Positions 10,316 through 18,986 are shown, numbered from the stretch's first letter. The stretch is DNA of 32,234 nt from Marinilabiliaceae bacterium (GCA_027010905.1 JALVBA010000101.1:1-32234), one strand, 5' to 3'. A program made the numbers and translations. Notes: a model not told the origin generated them from the sequence alone.

Positions 10316-10378
10316 GCTTCTGGTATTCAGTGGTAGCCATTACATTTCTACAACCCAACTCCAAAACAATACATCTCT

Positions 10379-10408
10379 CCACCCTGTCAGCAGTCGTTAG
10401 ACTCTGAC
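10379..10408 (+). repeat. 30-bp direct repeat, copy B
   Basis: CCACCCTGTCAGCAGTCGTTAGACTCTGAC; partner of 10137-10166. Confidence 0.85.
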
Positions 10409-10457
10409 AGCGGTGCATGGACGAAAATAATGTTGCTATCAATACCGCTGACAGGGT
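10381..10457. repeat. 77-bp inverted-repeat element
   Basis: ACCCTGTCAGC (10381-10391) and GCTGACAGGGT (10447-10457) are perfect reverse complements. Internal CTGACAGCGGT/ACCGCTGACAG forms an alternative stem with one mismatch. Confidence 0.75.
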
Positions 10458-10553
10458 CTCTGACCACTGTCAGGGTTCAGTTATGTTTATCCTATCTACC
10501 TTTTTTTAACTACTCTATTGAAACCATCTTCTTTCGACTTGCCCATATTTACT

Positions 10554-10613
10554 TAATTAGGCAACTTGACTTGCCTAATTATGCCTAATTAGGCAAGTCA
10601 GGTTGCCTAATTA
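10554..10613. promoter_or_regulatory. Nested palindrome, putative operator upstream of the ATPase
   Basis: TAATTAGGCAACTTGACTTGCCTAATTA - TGCC - TAATTAGGCAAGTCAGGTTGCCTAATTA: 28-bp arms, reverse complementary except one position. Four copies of TTGCCTAATTA/TAATTAGGCAA; perfect 14-bp palindrome TGCCTAATTAGGCA at 10582-10595. Confidence 0.8.
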
Positions 10614-10633
10614 GGAATTTTACCATACCTTTG
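10603..10633 (+). promoter_or_regulatory. Bacteroidetes-type promoter for the ATPase gene
   Basis: TTG at 10603-10605 (-33), 20-nt spacer, TACCTTTG at 10626-10633 (TAnnTTTG, -7); CDS starts at 10650. Confidence 0.65.
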
Positions 10634-10649
10634 TTAAAAATTTCAGGAC

Positions 10650-11783
10650 ATGAATACCCAATGGATTAAACGATTTTATGAAGAATCAGAAGAGATACTG
10701 CTCCAAAAAGGCAAAGTCTTTGTTCTATTTGGTCCTCGCAGAGTTGGCAAAACGATGTTGATTGAAAAGCTAATCTCACAATTTAATGGTAGTATCTATT
10801 CAGGCACAGGTGACAACTTCGATTTGCATGAGATTCTATCATCACAGAGTTTACAGAAGATAAAATCAGCACTGGGGAGATACGATCTGATATTTATTGA
10901 TGAGGCACAACTGATACCAAACATCGGTTATTCAATAAAACTACTAATCGACAATATGCCGGAAAAGATTATAATCCTTACCGGCTCTTCCTCCTTTGAT
11001 TTGTCAGGACAGGTGGGAGAACCTTTAACAGGCCGTCAAAAGCAGAAGAAACTTTTTCCGGTTTCTATAGTTGAATTAAAGAAACAGTATGGGGGTATGT
11101 TTATATTTGAACATCTCGAAGATTTTTTGATTTTTGGCACATACCCTGAAGTGTTAACACAAGACAGTATTATTGATAAGAAAGAGTATCTGCTATCTAT
11201 CCGAGACTCATACCTTTTGAAGGATATTTTCACACTAAAGGAGCTGAAGTATCAGAATAAGATATTTGACCTATTGCGCTTACTGGCCTTTCAAATAGGG
11301 CATGAAGTTTCGATGAATGAGTTAGCTAGCAGTCTAGGTATTGCAAAACAGAGTGTAGACAGGTATCTCTCTTTACTTGAGAAAGCATTTATAATAAAAC
11401 GACTTGGGGGATTTTCACGAAATCTGAGGAATGAGATAACCAAGTCGTCACGCTACTACTTTTTTGATAATGGTGTGCGAAACGCAATTATCAACAATTT
11501 TAACTCCAGAAACAACCGAAACGACATAGGTATGTTATGGGAGAATTTCATGGTAATGGAACGATTAAAAAAACAGGAGTATCAGCGATTATTTTCTAAC
11601 AACTATTTTTGGAGAACTTATGACCAGAAAGAGATTGACCTAATTGAAGAGAGAAACGGGAAACTTTACGCATTCGAATTCAAACACGGCAAAAAATCAA
11701 AAGAGCCCAAACAGTGGAGGAGTGCGTACCCTGACTCGGAGTTTAATATTGTTACACCGGACAATTTTCTTGAATTTCTATAG
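10650..11783 (+). CDS. AAA_14-type ATPase with C-terminal DUF4143 (PD-(D/E)XK-like) domain
   Basis: Walker A GPRRVGKTML, Walker B LIFIDEAQ, sensor-type ILTGSSSF, HTH-like MNELASSLGIAKQSVDRYLSLLEKAFIIKRL, C-terminal EIDLIEERNGKLYAFEFKHGKK (D...ExK). Confidence 0.93.
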   Translation: MNTQWIKRFYEESEEILLQKGKVFVLFGPRRVGKTMLIEKLISQFNGSIYSGTGDNFDLHEILSSQSLQKIKSALGRYDLIFIDEAQLIPNIGYSIKLLIDNMPEKIIILTGSSSFDLSGQVGEPLTGRQKQKKLFPVSIVELKKQYGGMFIFEHLEDFLIFGTYPEVLTQDSIIDKKEYLLSIRDSYLLKDIFTLKELKYQNKIFDLLRLLAFQIGHEVSMNELASSLGIAKQSVDRYLSLLEKAFIIKRLGGFSRNLRNEITKSSRYYFFDNGVRNAIINNFNSRNNRNDIGMLWENFMVMERLKKQEYQRLFSNNYFWRTYDQKEIDLIEERNGKLYAFEFKHGKKSKEPKQWRSAYPDSEFNIVTPDNFLEFL

Positions 11784-11795
11784 GGATAGGAGGTT

Positions 11796-11886
11796 GAACA
11801 CCTTTCGGTGTTCTCTTCTCTCTTTTTAAATTTCAATTCCGTATGTTTCACATACGGCTATTTTTATTCAACCCTTTTCAAGGGTT
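11796..11886 (+). repeat. REP-like hairpin cluster after the ATPase gene
   Basis: Perfect stems GAACACC-tttc-GGTGTTC (11796-11813), CCGTATG-tttca-CATACGG (11839-11857, then CTATTTTT), AACCCTT-ttc-AAGGGTT (11870-11886). All present with few changes in 10225-10315. Confidence 0.85.
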
Positions 11887-11960
11887 AAGATAGCATACAG
11901 GCAATTCTTTGGTGTATTTTCTGTATTTGTAAAGAGTCACTATTTTCTATCTTTAAAGAA

Positions 11961-12048
11961 ACCGCGAAGCGGTGAAACAAAAATAGCCATAGGTGAAACC
12001 TATGGCTAAACGAATCATAAACTCACTCAACCCGTGATAACGGGTTGA
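11961..12048 (-). repeat. Inverted REP-like hairpin cluster
   Basis: ACCGC-gaa-GCGGT (11961-11973), AGCCATAGG-tgaaa-CCTATGGCT (11985-12007), TCAACCCG-tgataa-CGGGTTGA (12027-12048). AAAATAGCC flank is the reverse complement of the GGCTATTTT flank at 11856. Confidence 0.8.
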
Positions 12049-12111
12049 ACATCATCCTGCGTGAAAGTAGCATTTCCACAGGTTACCCATAACGGCTATT
12101 TATCCTTTCAA

Positions 12112-12561
12112 CTATCCCAGCAAAGACCTTACAATATTTGAAATTACTTTACCATCGGCTCTGCCGGCAAGTTTTTTAGAGACTAGCCCCATCACTCTGC
12201 CCATATCCTTCATTGAGGCAGCTCCTACCTGAGCAATCACCTCTTTAACGGCTGCCTCTACCTCCTCACGAGTCAAAGGCTCCGGAAGGAAATGATTAAG
12301 CACTTTAATCTCTGACAACTCCTTCTCAGCAAGTTCAATTCGTCCCTGCTGCTCATAAATCACAGCCACATCATGACGCTGCTTTACCATCTTCTGCATT
12401 ACTTTAACAGCTGCTTCTTCGCTAACTTCACCTGAACTACCTTTTGCTGATCGTAGTTCAAGCAACTCTTTTTTAATAGCTCTAAGTGTCTCTAAAGAGA
12501 CTTTATCACGGGCTTTCATGGCCGTTTTTATCTCGTCTGTTATTCTATCTATAAAATCCAT
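12112..12561 (-). CDS. GatB/YqeY domain protein
   Basis: 149 aa, MDFIDRITDEIKTAMKARDKVSLETLRAIKKELLELRSAKG...MGRVMGLVSKKLAGRADGKVISNIVRSLL. Confidence 0.93.
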   Translation of the reverse strand: MDFIDRITDEIKTAMKARDKVSLETLRAIKKELLELRSAKGSSGEVSEEAAVKVMQKMVKQRHDVAVIYEQQGRIELAEKELSEIKVLNHFLPEPLTREEVEAAVKEVIAQVGAASMKDMGRVMGLVSKKLAGRADGKVISNIVRSLLG

Positions 12562-12612
12562 AATTCTCTTTTTCTAAAAATATTAATACTGAACCTATGA
12601 AGTCCCGGTTCA

Positions 12613-14118
12613 CTAATCCACATTATCGTGCAGATAGGGGTTATTCTTTCTGATTACGATACCTTTTTCGGGATCATCAGAGAGGGAGAATCTACTTACC
12701 TGCTCATCAACACTCTTGTTCTGTTGCTTATCCTTGTTAATTGGAATCCCCCTACGTTTGTAAGCGGGAACATTCTCCATCTGTTCAATCATTCTCTCAT
12801 CTTCAATCTCCTCGGGGGATAGTGAGGATAGCGACGATGGGATGGCTGCTGCAGGGTTATAACTTCCTCTTTCGGCAGGTATATCATCCCTTGGGAGAGT
12901 ATCTCTTTCAGCTTTTTTAATAACCGGATTATAGAGCTCGTCAATCATCTCTTTTTTCTTCACTCTCTCCAACTCCATATTGAAAGTGTATGTACCTCCA
13001 ACCTCAGGCGCATCAGTCAGTGGATTAACCTTCACCTCTTCCTCCTCTACTGGTACAGGAGCATTTTCCTCAATAACCTCCCCATCGAGTGAGAAACGCT
13101 GAACTTCTGGTTGTGTCTCCGGTGCCGAATTCTTCTCATCAGTATACTCATACCCAAACCCTGTGGCAATAATTGTAACATTAACCATACTCCCCAGGTC
13201 AGAGTCAATGCCGGTACCCCAAATAATGGATGCATTATTACCTATAATCGCCTGTACAAAATCTGTTACCTCACCAACCTCATCCATGGTAATCTCCTCC
13301 TTACCGGAAGTGATATTCAGCAGAACATTTTGTACCCCTGAAATATCATAGTTGTTTAGCAACGGCGAATCCAATGCAGCCTGAATAGCATCAATAGCTC
13401 TTTTATCACCCTCGGCAGATGCTGATCCCATAATTGCAACTCCACTATCCTTCATCACCGTTTCCACATCGGCAAAGTCAACATTAATATAGCCATGAAC
13501 AGTAATTATCTCGGCAATACCTTTGGCAGCTGTGGCAAGCACATCATCAGCTTTTGAGAAAGCATTTGAAAGCTTCAGATCACCGTACATCTGTCTCAGT
13601 TTCTCATTATTGATTATAAGCAGTGCATCAACATGCTTCTTAATCTCACTAATACCCTCCAGAGCCTGAGTTATTCTTCTCTCCCCCTCAAAACGAAAAG
13701 GGATAGTGACGATACCAACTGTAAGTATACCCCTTTCGTGAGCTGCTTTAGCTATGATAGGTGCTGCACCGGTACCTGTACCACCGCCCATTCCAGCAGT
13801 AACAAACACCATCTTGGTATTATCCTCTAATACAGAAATAATACTATCAAGATTTTCAATTGCGGACTGCTTGCCCGTCTCGGGTTTATTCCCTGCTCCG
13901 CGTCCCTCGGTAAGTGTTTCACCCAACTGTATCTTAACCGGTACGGGGCTGTTATCCAAAGCCTGAAGATCAGTATTACACACCACAAAGTTAACATCCT
14001 TAATACCTTTGTTAAACATGTAATTAACAGCATTCCCTCCTCCTCCACCTACTCCGATAACCTTAATTATCGAAGATCTTTCGGTAGGAATCTCAAAATT
14101 CATCAAATCTTCTTCCAT
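12613..14118 (-). CDS. ftsZ: Cell division protein FtsZ
   Basis: Tubulin signature GMGGGTGTGAAPIIAKAA; IKVIGVGGGGGNAVNYM; C-terminal PAYKRRGIPINKDKQ. Confidence 0.98.
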   Translation of the reverse strand: MEEDLMNFEIPTERSSIIKVIGVGGGGGNAVNYMFNKGIKDVNFVVCNTDLQALDNSPVPVKIQLGETLTEGRGAGNKPETGKQSAIENLDSIISVLEDNTKMVFVTAGMGGGTGTGAAPIIAKAAHERGILTVGIVTIPFRFEGERRITQALEGISEIKKHVDALLIINNEKLRQMYGDLKLSNAFSKADDVLATAAKGIAEIITVHGYINVDFADVETVMKDSGVAIMGSASAEGDKRAIDAIQAALDSPLLNNYDISGVQNVLLNITSGKEEITMDEVGEVTDFVQAIIGNNASIIWGTGIDSDLGSMVNVTIIATGFGYEYTDEKNSAPETQPEVQRFSLDGEVIEENAPVPVEEEEVKVNPLTDAPEVGGTYTFNMELERVKKKEMIDELYNPVIKKAERDTLPRDDIPAERGSYNPAAAIPSSLSSLSPEEIEDERMIEQMENVPAYKRRGIPINKDKQQNKSVDEQVSRFSLSDDPEKGIVIRKNNPYLHDNVD

Positions 14119-14285
14119 TGGTATTTATTTTACTGTCTTTTAACTGATAGCTTTTCAGATATTACTCATATTCATTGCCAGTAATCGAAAGCTCTTTATC
14201 ATTAACAAACCTCTTAACATTTGAACCATTTAACCATGCAGTCCTATAACCATAAAACTCTTTAGCACTCTAGCCATTTATTAAT

Positions 14286-15659
14286 TTACATCTCAGCATC
14301 CTTATCGTCGAACATTGAAACAATAGAGTTTTTCATTCCATCAAACATCCCGTCAAAGAGACTTCCTGTTGCCTCTTCACTCTTTGCCTTAGCTTTTTTA
14401 CCTCCTCTTCCCCAATGTCGTTTCACCTCTTTCGGTCTGCTTTCTCCACTGCTTTGCAATGTTGGTTCAAGACCTCCAAACAACTCCGGCTCGCATATTG
14501 AGCTTGTCTGCTTTTTCATGGCACTCATCAACAATCCTATACTTGTGGCATACATTGGTAGATTGGCACTTTCAGGGATAGAACCGACAAGAAATCTGTC
14601 TGGTACTCCGATACGAACATCAAGTGCAGTACGAAACTTTATCAAATCAGAGATATCTCTCAGCAGAGCACCTCCACCTGTAACCACAATACCGGCACCC
14701 AGCTTATCATAAAATCCGGATCTTTCAACTTGCATGAGAACCAGATCGATTATCTCCTCCATCCTTGCCTGAATAATATACGACAAGCTTCGGAAAGAAA
14801 TCTCTTTAGGCTCCCACCCGTCAAGACCGGGGATTGAAACAACCTTATCTTCTCGTTCACGCTCACCAATAGCAGCACCAAACTGAACCTTCAGTGTCTC
14901 AGCCTGTTTGTAAAGAATTGAGCATCCACTTTTTATATCAGATGTAATTACATTTCCACCAAAAGGGATAACAGCAGTGTGGCGAATTATCCCATCATAA
15001 AAAACCGCCACATCGGTAGTACCGCCACCTATATCAACCAAAACCACACCTGCCTCCTTCTCATCATCAGTAAGCACACTGTGCGACGAAGCGAGAGGTT
15101 CAAGTATTAGTCCCTGTAACTCCAAGTCAACTCTCTTAATACACTTCTCTATATTTTTCACTGAAGCTATCCGACCCAACACAATATGAAAGTTACCCTC
15201 CAAACGGCGGCCGGACATTCCAACCGGCTGTTTCACTCCGGTTTCGTTATCCACAACATAATCCTGAGGTATAACGTGCATTATCTTCTCCCCTGCCTCG
15301 ATAAGCATTTTGTAGTTATCGAGTGATAGTTGTTCCACATCATTTTGTGTAATCTCCGGATTGTCGGTAATAAACCGTGACACCGTATTTTGCAGGCTTC
15401 GGATATGCTGACCGGCAATTCCAACATAAACTTTCTCAAGCTTAACATTCAGATTCTTCTCAACTTTAGTCAATACATCCTGAATGGCTGATGTGGTCTC
15501 TTCGATATTAAGCACAACACCACGCTTCACTCCTGTTGATGGCACACCTTCCATCCCTAGCAACTCCATCTTTCCGTCTTCGGTTTTGCGCCCAACAACA
15601 GCAACAATCTTTGTAGTACCAATATCAATAGCAGCAATTAAGTTCGATTCAGCAATCAT
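14286..15659 (-). CDS. ftsA: Cell division protein FtsA
   Basis: Actin-like AIDIGTTKIVAVVG, VLVDIGGGTTDVAVF, VVTGGGALL; C-terminal amphipathic-like SLFDGMFDGMKNSIVSMF. Confidence 0.97.
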   Translation of the reverse strand: MIAESNLIAAIDIGTTKIVAVVGRKTEDGKMELLGMEGVPSTGVKRGVVLNIEETTSAIQDVLTKVEKNLNVKLEKVYVGIAGQHIRSLQNTVSRFITDNPEITQNDVEQLSLDNYKMLIEAGEKIMHVIPQDYVVDNETGVKQPVGMSGRRLEGNFHIVLGRIASVKNIEKCIKRVDLELQGLILEPLASSHSVLTDDEKEAGVVLVDIGGGTTDVAVFYDGIIRHTAVIPFGGNVITSDIKSGCSILYKQAETLKVQFGAAIGEREREDKVVSIPGLDGWEPKEISFRSLSYIIQARMEEIIDLVLMQVERSGFYDKLGAGIVVTGGGALLRDISDLIKFRTALDVRIGVPDRFLVGSIPESANLPMYATSIGLLMSAMKKQTSSICEPELFGGLEPTLQSSGESRPKEVKRHWGRGGKKAKAKSEEATGSLFDGMFDGMKNSIVSMFDDKDAEM

Positions 15660-15661
15660 AA

Positions 15662-16396
15662 TTATTCCACTTTAGAGCAAACTATCTGCCCATTATATTT
15701 TAAACTTACTTTTCTATACAAATTCCACTCTCTCGCATCCCATCCATTTTGATACAATGCTTTGAGATTTCTGAATTTAACAGCCATATTGTCAATAGTC
15801 CCAAACTCAATAAGATGGTCTCCTACTCTGGGGGCAAGAACAAACTCACCCTTGCTATCCACATATATCTGTTCAATCTGCGACCTCCAAAAAAGGTCAC
15901 TATTAATATACTGTGCCAAATCAAACAGGTCATCTCCATTTTTCAATTTGTCGATATGACCGTTAGCCACCAAAACATGAGCTGTATGCTTTAGTGAGAT
16001 AGGCATTTTCAATCCCTCCCTATCGAGATAATAGGATTTATTTGAACCGTTAAACACTCTCAACATCGGAACTTTCTGCTCAACTTCAACACGCAACACG
16101 CCTCCCAGAGTGTAGTAAACCTCACAATTATCTATGGCAGGATGCTTTTCAAAAAACATCTCCATATCCTCAGTATTGATTTCATCTGTCAAGCGACCAA
16201 GAATGCCCGGATATCTCTCCAGTGTCAAAGCACGAATCTCATCAGCAGTGATAAACCTATTGGTCACACTATCACTTATTTCAGAACGTACCTCCCTGCA
16301 TACAACCCCAGCCCTATCCACAGAAACAAAAGCCATCATCACAGGAAAATAGAGTCCCAGAATACCTAATCCCAATATTTGATATAATCTCCTCAT
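15662..16396 (-). CDS. ftsQ: Cell division protein FtsQ
   Basis: Position between murC and ftsA; single N-terminal TM; POTRA/FtsQ-like FFEKHPAIDNCEVYYTLGGVLRVEVEQKVPMLRVF. Confidence 0.87.
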   Translation of the reverse strand: MRRLYQILGLGILGLYFPVMMAFVSVDRAGVVCREVRSEISDSVTNRFITADEIRALTLERYPGILGRLTDEINTEDMEMFFEKHPAIDNCEVYYTLGGVLRVEVEQKVPMLRVFNGSNKSYYLDREGLKMPISLKHTAHVLVANGHIDKLKNGDDLFDLAQYINSDLFWRSQIEQIYVDSKGEFVLAPRVGDHLIEFGTIDNMAVKFRNLKALYQNGWDAREWNLYRKVSLKYNGQIVCSKVE

Positions 16397-16489
16397 ATTA
16401 ATACAAACTACACCGCTTAAAAATAGTTCTTTTACACTCTTTCAGTTTCATTTACAACTATTTTTTATTAACAATTTATTCAAAACAGT

Positions 16490-17872
16490 TTATAACTTTA
16501 TAAATTCTCTGATTTTTTCATCCAAATCAGGCACAAGCTGGTCAACATCTCCGGCTCCCATAGTAAGTAATACATCGGGTTTATCTTTCATAATCATATT
16601 AAACAACGACTCTTCATCACACAAAATCGCACTGCTATTTTTCATCTGTTTTTTAATCAATTCGGAGCTAACACCCTTTATCGGCAGCTCTCTTGCCGGA
16701 TATATATCCAACAGGAAAACCTGATCAACCATATCTAGAGCCTTTGCAAACTCAGCTGCAAAATCTTTTGTTCTACTGTAAAGGTGTGGCTGAAAAACAG
16801 CAGCTATTCTCTTCTCAGGATAGATTGCTTTCACCGAATTCACCGTAGCTTTAATCTCTTCCGGGTGATGAGCATAATCATCAATAAAAATAAAATTATC
16901 ACTTTTGATTATATATTCGAACCTGCGGCGAATACCCATAAATGAAGCCAGACCGGCTTTCAGTTCATCCTCAGTTACCCCTCCGATTAGTGCCAAGGCA
17001 GAAGCTGCGATAGCATTCTCAACATTTAACAGTCCGGGTATGCCAAGCTTCAACTCCTCAATCTTTCCAAACGGACTATTCAGGTCGAAATGGTACAGGC
17101 CGTCAACAAGCCGAATGTTTGAAGCGTAAAAATCTGACTCCTCCTGCATAGAGTAGAAGAACCTCACTGAATCTTCAGGAGGTGTAAGCTTGCCAATACC
17201 CTTTTTCAGAATCAATGTTCCCCCCGGACGTGTTAGCCCAACAAACTCATTAAAGCTCTTCTTCAACTCACTCTCATTGCCATAGACATCAAGATGATCA
17301 GCATCGATTGATGTGATTACCGACATATATGGGGTGAGATGCAGGAAAGACCTGTCGTACTCATCAGCCTCCAAAACAACGTAGGGCGATTTACCTGAAT
17401 GCAGAAAGTTGGTATTGTAATTATTAGATATTCCACCAAGAAAAGCGGTACAGCCAATTTTTGAATTTGTGTAGATGTGAGCTGTAAGAGTTGAAATTGT
17501 TGTCTTCCCATGCGTACCGGCCACACAAACTGCATTCCAGCTTTTAGAAATCATTCCCAGCACTTCGGCTCTCTTTTTTATATCGAAACCCATTTCGCGA
17601 AAATATGTAAGCTCAGAATGTTTTTCAGGAACTGCCGGAGTGTAAACAACCAATGTATCTTCAGGCAGAAAACACTGTTCAATCAGCCACTCCACATCCT
17701 CAAGGTAATGGATAGTCATACCTTCACTTTCTAACTTCACAGTTAATTGCGACGGAGTCCTATCATACCCAAACACAGCAACTCCCTGACGATAAAAAAA
17801 CCGCGCCAGGGCACTCATTCCGATACCACCGATGCCAACAAAAAAGACCTGTTTCAGATACTTAAAATCCAT
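16490..17872 (-). CDS. murC: UDP-N-acetylmuramate--L-alanine ligase
   Basis: FVGIGGIGMSALARFF, VAGTHGKTTISTLTAHI, FIDDYAHHPEEIKAT. Confidence 0.97.
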   Translation of the reverse strand: MDFKYLKQVFFVGIGGIGMSALARFFYRQGVAVFGYDRTPSQLTVKLESEGMTIHYLEDVEWLIEQCFLPEDTLVVYTPAVPEKHSELTYFREMGFDIKKRAEVLGMISKSWNAVCVAGTHGKTTISTLTAHIYTNSKIGCTAFLGGISNNYNTNFLHSGKSPYVVLEADEYDRSFLHLTPYMSVITSIDADHLDVYGNESELKKSFNEFVGLTRPGGTLILKKGIGKLTPPEDSVRFFYSMQEESDFYASNIRLVDGLYHFDLNSPFGKIEELKLGIPGLLNVENAIAASALALIGGVTEDELKAGLASFMGIRRRFEYIIKSDNFIFIDDYAHHPEEIKATVNSVKAIYPEKRIAAVFQPHLYSRTKDFAAEFAKALDMVDQVFLLDIYPARELPIKGVSSELIKKQMKNSSAILCDEESLFNMIMKDKPDVLLTMGAGDVDQLVPDLDEKIREFIKL

Positions 17873-17882
17873 ATCTCTCTAT

Positions 17883-17909
17883 TTACTTATTACTTATTAC
17901 TTATTACTT
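17883..17909. repeat. 7-bp tandem repeat (TTACTTA) x 3.9
   Basis: TTACTTATTACTTATTACTTATTACTT; spans the murG stop codon (17904-17906) and the murG-murC spacer. Confidence 0.85.
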
Positions 17910-18986
17910 CCTACATCCTACCTCCAATACCTCTTGCGCTATATTTTTGGCTGCATCAGGACGGGCATGTTTTAGAATATGCTTACTCAACCGACTCATC
18001 ATTTCGCTATCGTTTAGCAACTCCAATGCCTTTTCAATCAATATATCTTTGTCATCATCTTTAACCAACAGTGCTGCGTTGTCATCAACCATAACTTTGG
18101 CATTCTTTGTCTGATGGTCTTCGGCCACATTTGGACTAGGGATAAAAATCACCGGCTTTCCGGCTACAGCCAACTCCGACACCGACAAAGCTCCGGCACG
18201 TGAGATAACCACATCAGCTACGGTGTATGCCATATCCATTCTTTTAATGAAAGGTTGAATCTTCACATTTTTAACATCACCGGCACCACTTTTCATCTCT
18301 TCGAAATAGAAATTACCCGTTTGCCACAGCAACTGAACATCATCAGGGAGCCCTTTCACTCCTGACAAAATACCATCATTAACCGAACGAGCTCCTAGAC
18401 TTCCACCTATTACCAGTATGCTCTTTTTTGAACTATCCAAACCAAAATACTCAACAGCCTCACTCCGTTCAACCTTAGTCATAATATCCTGACGTACCGG
18501 ATTACCTGTAATCACAATTTTACCGGCAGGAAAAAACCTCTCCATGGCAGGATAAGCAACACATATTCGTTTAGCCTTTTTGGCCAAAATCTTATTTGTA
18601 ATTCCCGGATATGAGTTTTGCTCCTGCAGCAAACATGGAACTCTGGAATTGGATGCCACCCTGAGAACAGGTCCGCTGGCATAACCTCCCACACCAATAG
18701 CAACATCAGGCTTGAAATTCTTAACAACCCTCTTTGCCTGAATTATCCCGGCAATCAGCTTAAACGGGAATAACAGATTCTTAGCTGTCAGCTTACGCTG
18801 CAATCCGGCAACCGTAAGCCCTATTATTTTATATCCTGCAGCCGGCACCTTCTCCATCTCCATTTTCCCTTTCGCTCCCACAAAAAGAATCTCAATCTCT
18901 GGGTCAATACTTTTCAAGGCATTAGCAATTGCTATTGCCGGAAAAATATGACCTCCTGTACCACCTCCACTAATTATGACTCTCAT
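17904..18986 (-). CDS. murG: UDP-GlcNAc:lipid-linked N-acetylglucosaminyltransferase MurG
   Basis: ISGGGTGGHIFPAIAIANAL; GGSLGARSVNDGI; FIPSPNVAEDHQTKNA. Confidence 0.98.
   Translation of the reverse strand: MRVIISGGGTGGHIFPAIAIANALKSIDPEIEILFVGAKGKMEMEKVPAAGYKIIGLTVAGLQRKLTAKNLLFPFKLIAGIIQAKRVVKNFKPDVAIGVGGYASGPVLRVASNSRVPCLLQEQNSYPGITNKILAKKAKRICVAYPAMERFFPAGKIVITGNPVRQDIMTKVERSEAVEYFGLDSSKKSILVIGGSLGARSVNDGILSGVKGLPDDVQLLWQTGNFYFEEMKSGAGDVKNVKIQPFIKRMDMAYTVADVVISRAGALSVSELAVAGKPVIFIPSPNVAEDHQTKNAKVMVDDNAALLVKDDDKDILIEKALELLNDSEMMSRLSKHILKHARPDAAKNIAQEVLEVGCRK

Noticed and set aside
11644-11851. Small ORFs 11644-11829 (+) and 11666-11851 (-) at the ATPase 3' end
   Set aside because: They overlap the ATPase C-terminus and hairpin repeats; no independent coding signal.
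11796-12048. CRISPR array or tRNA cluster
   Set aside because: Hairpins have different stems and irregular spacing, no repeat-spacer periodicity, and no acceptor/anticodon pattern; a REP-like cluster fits better.
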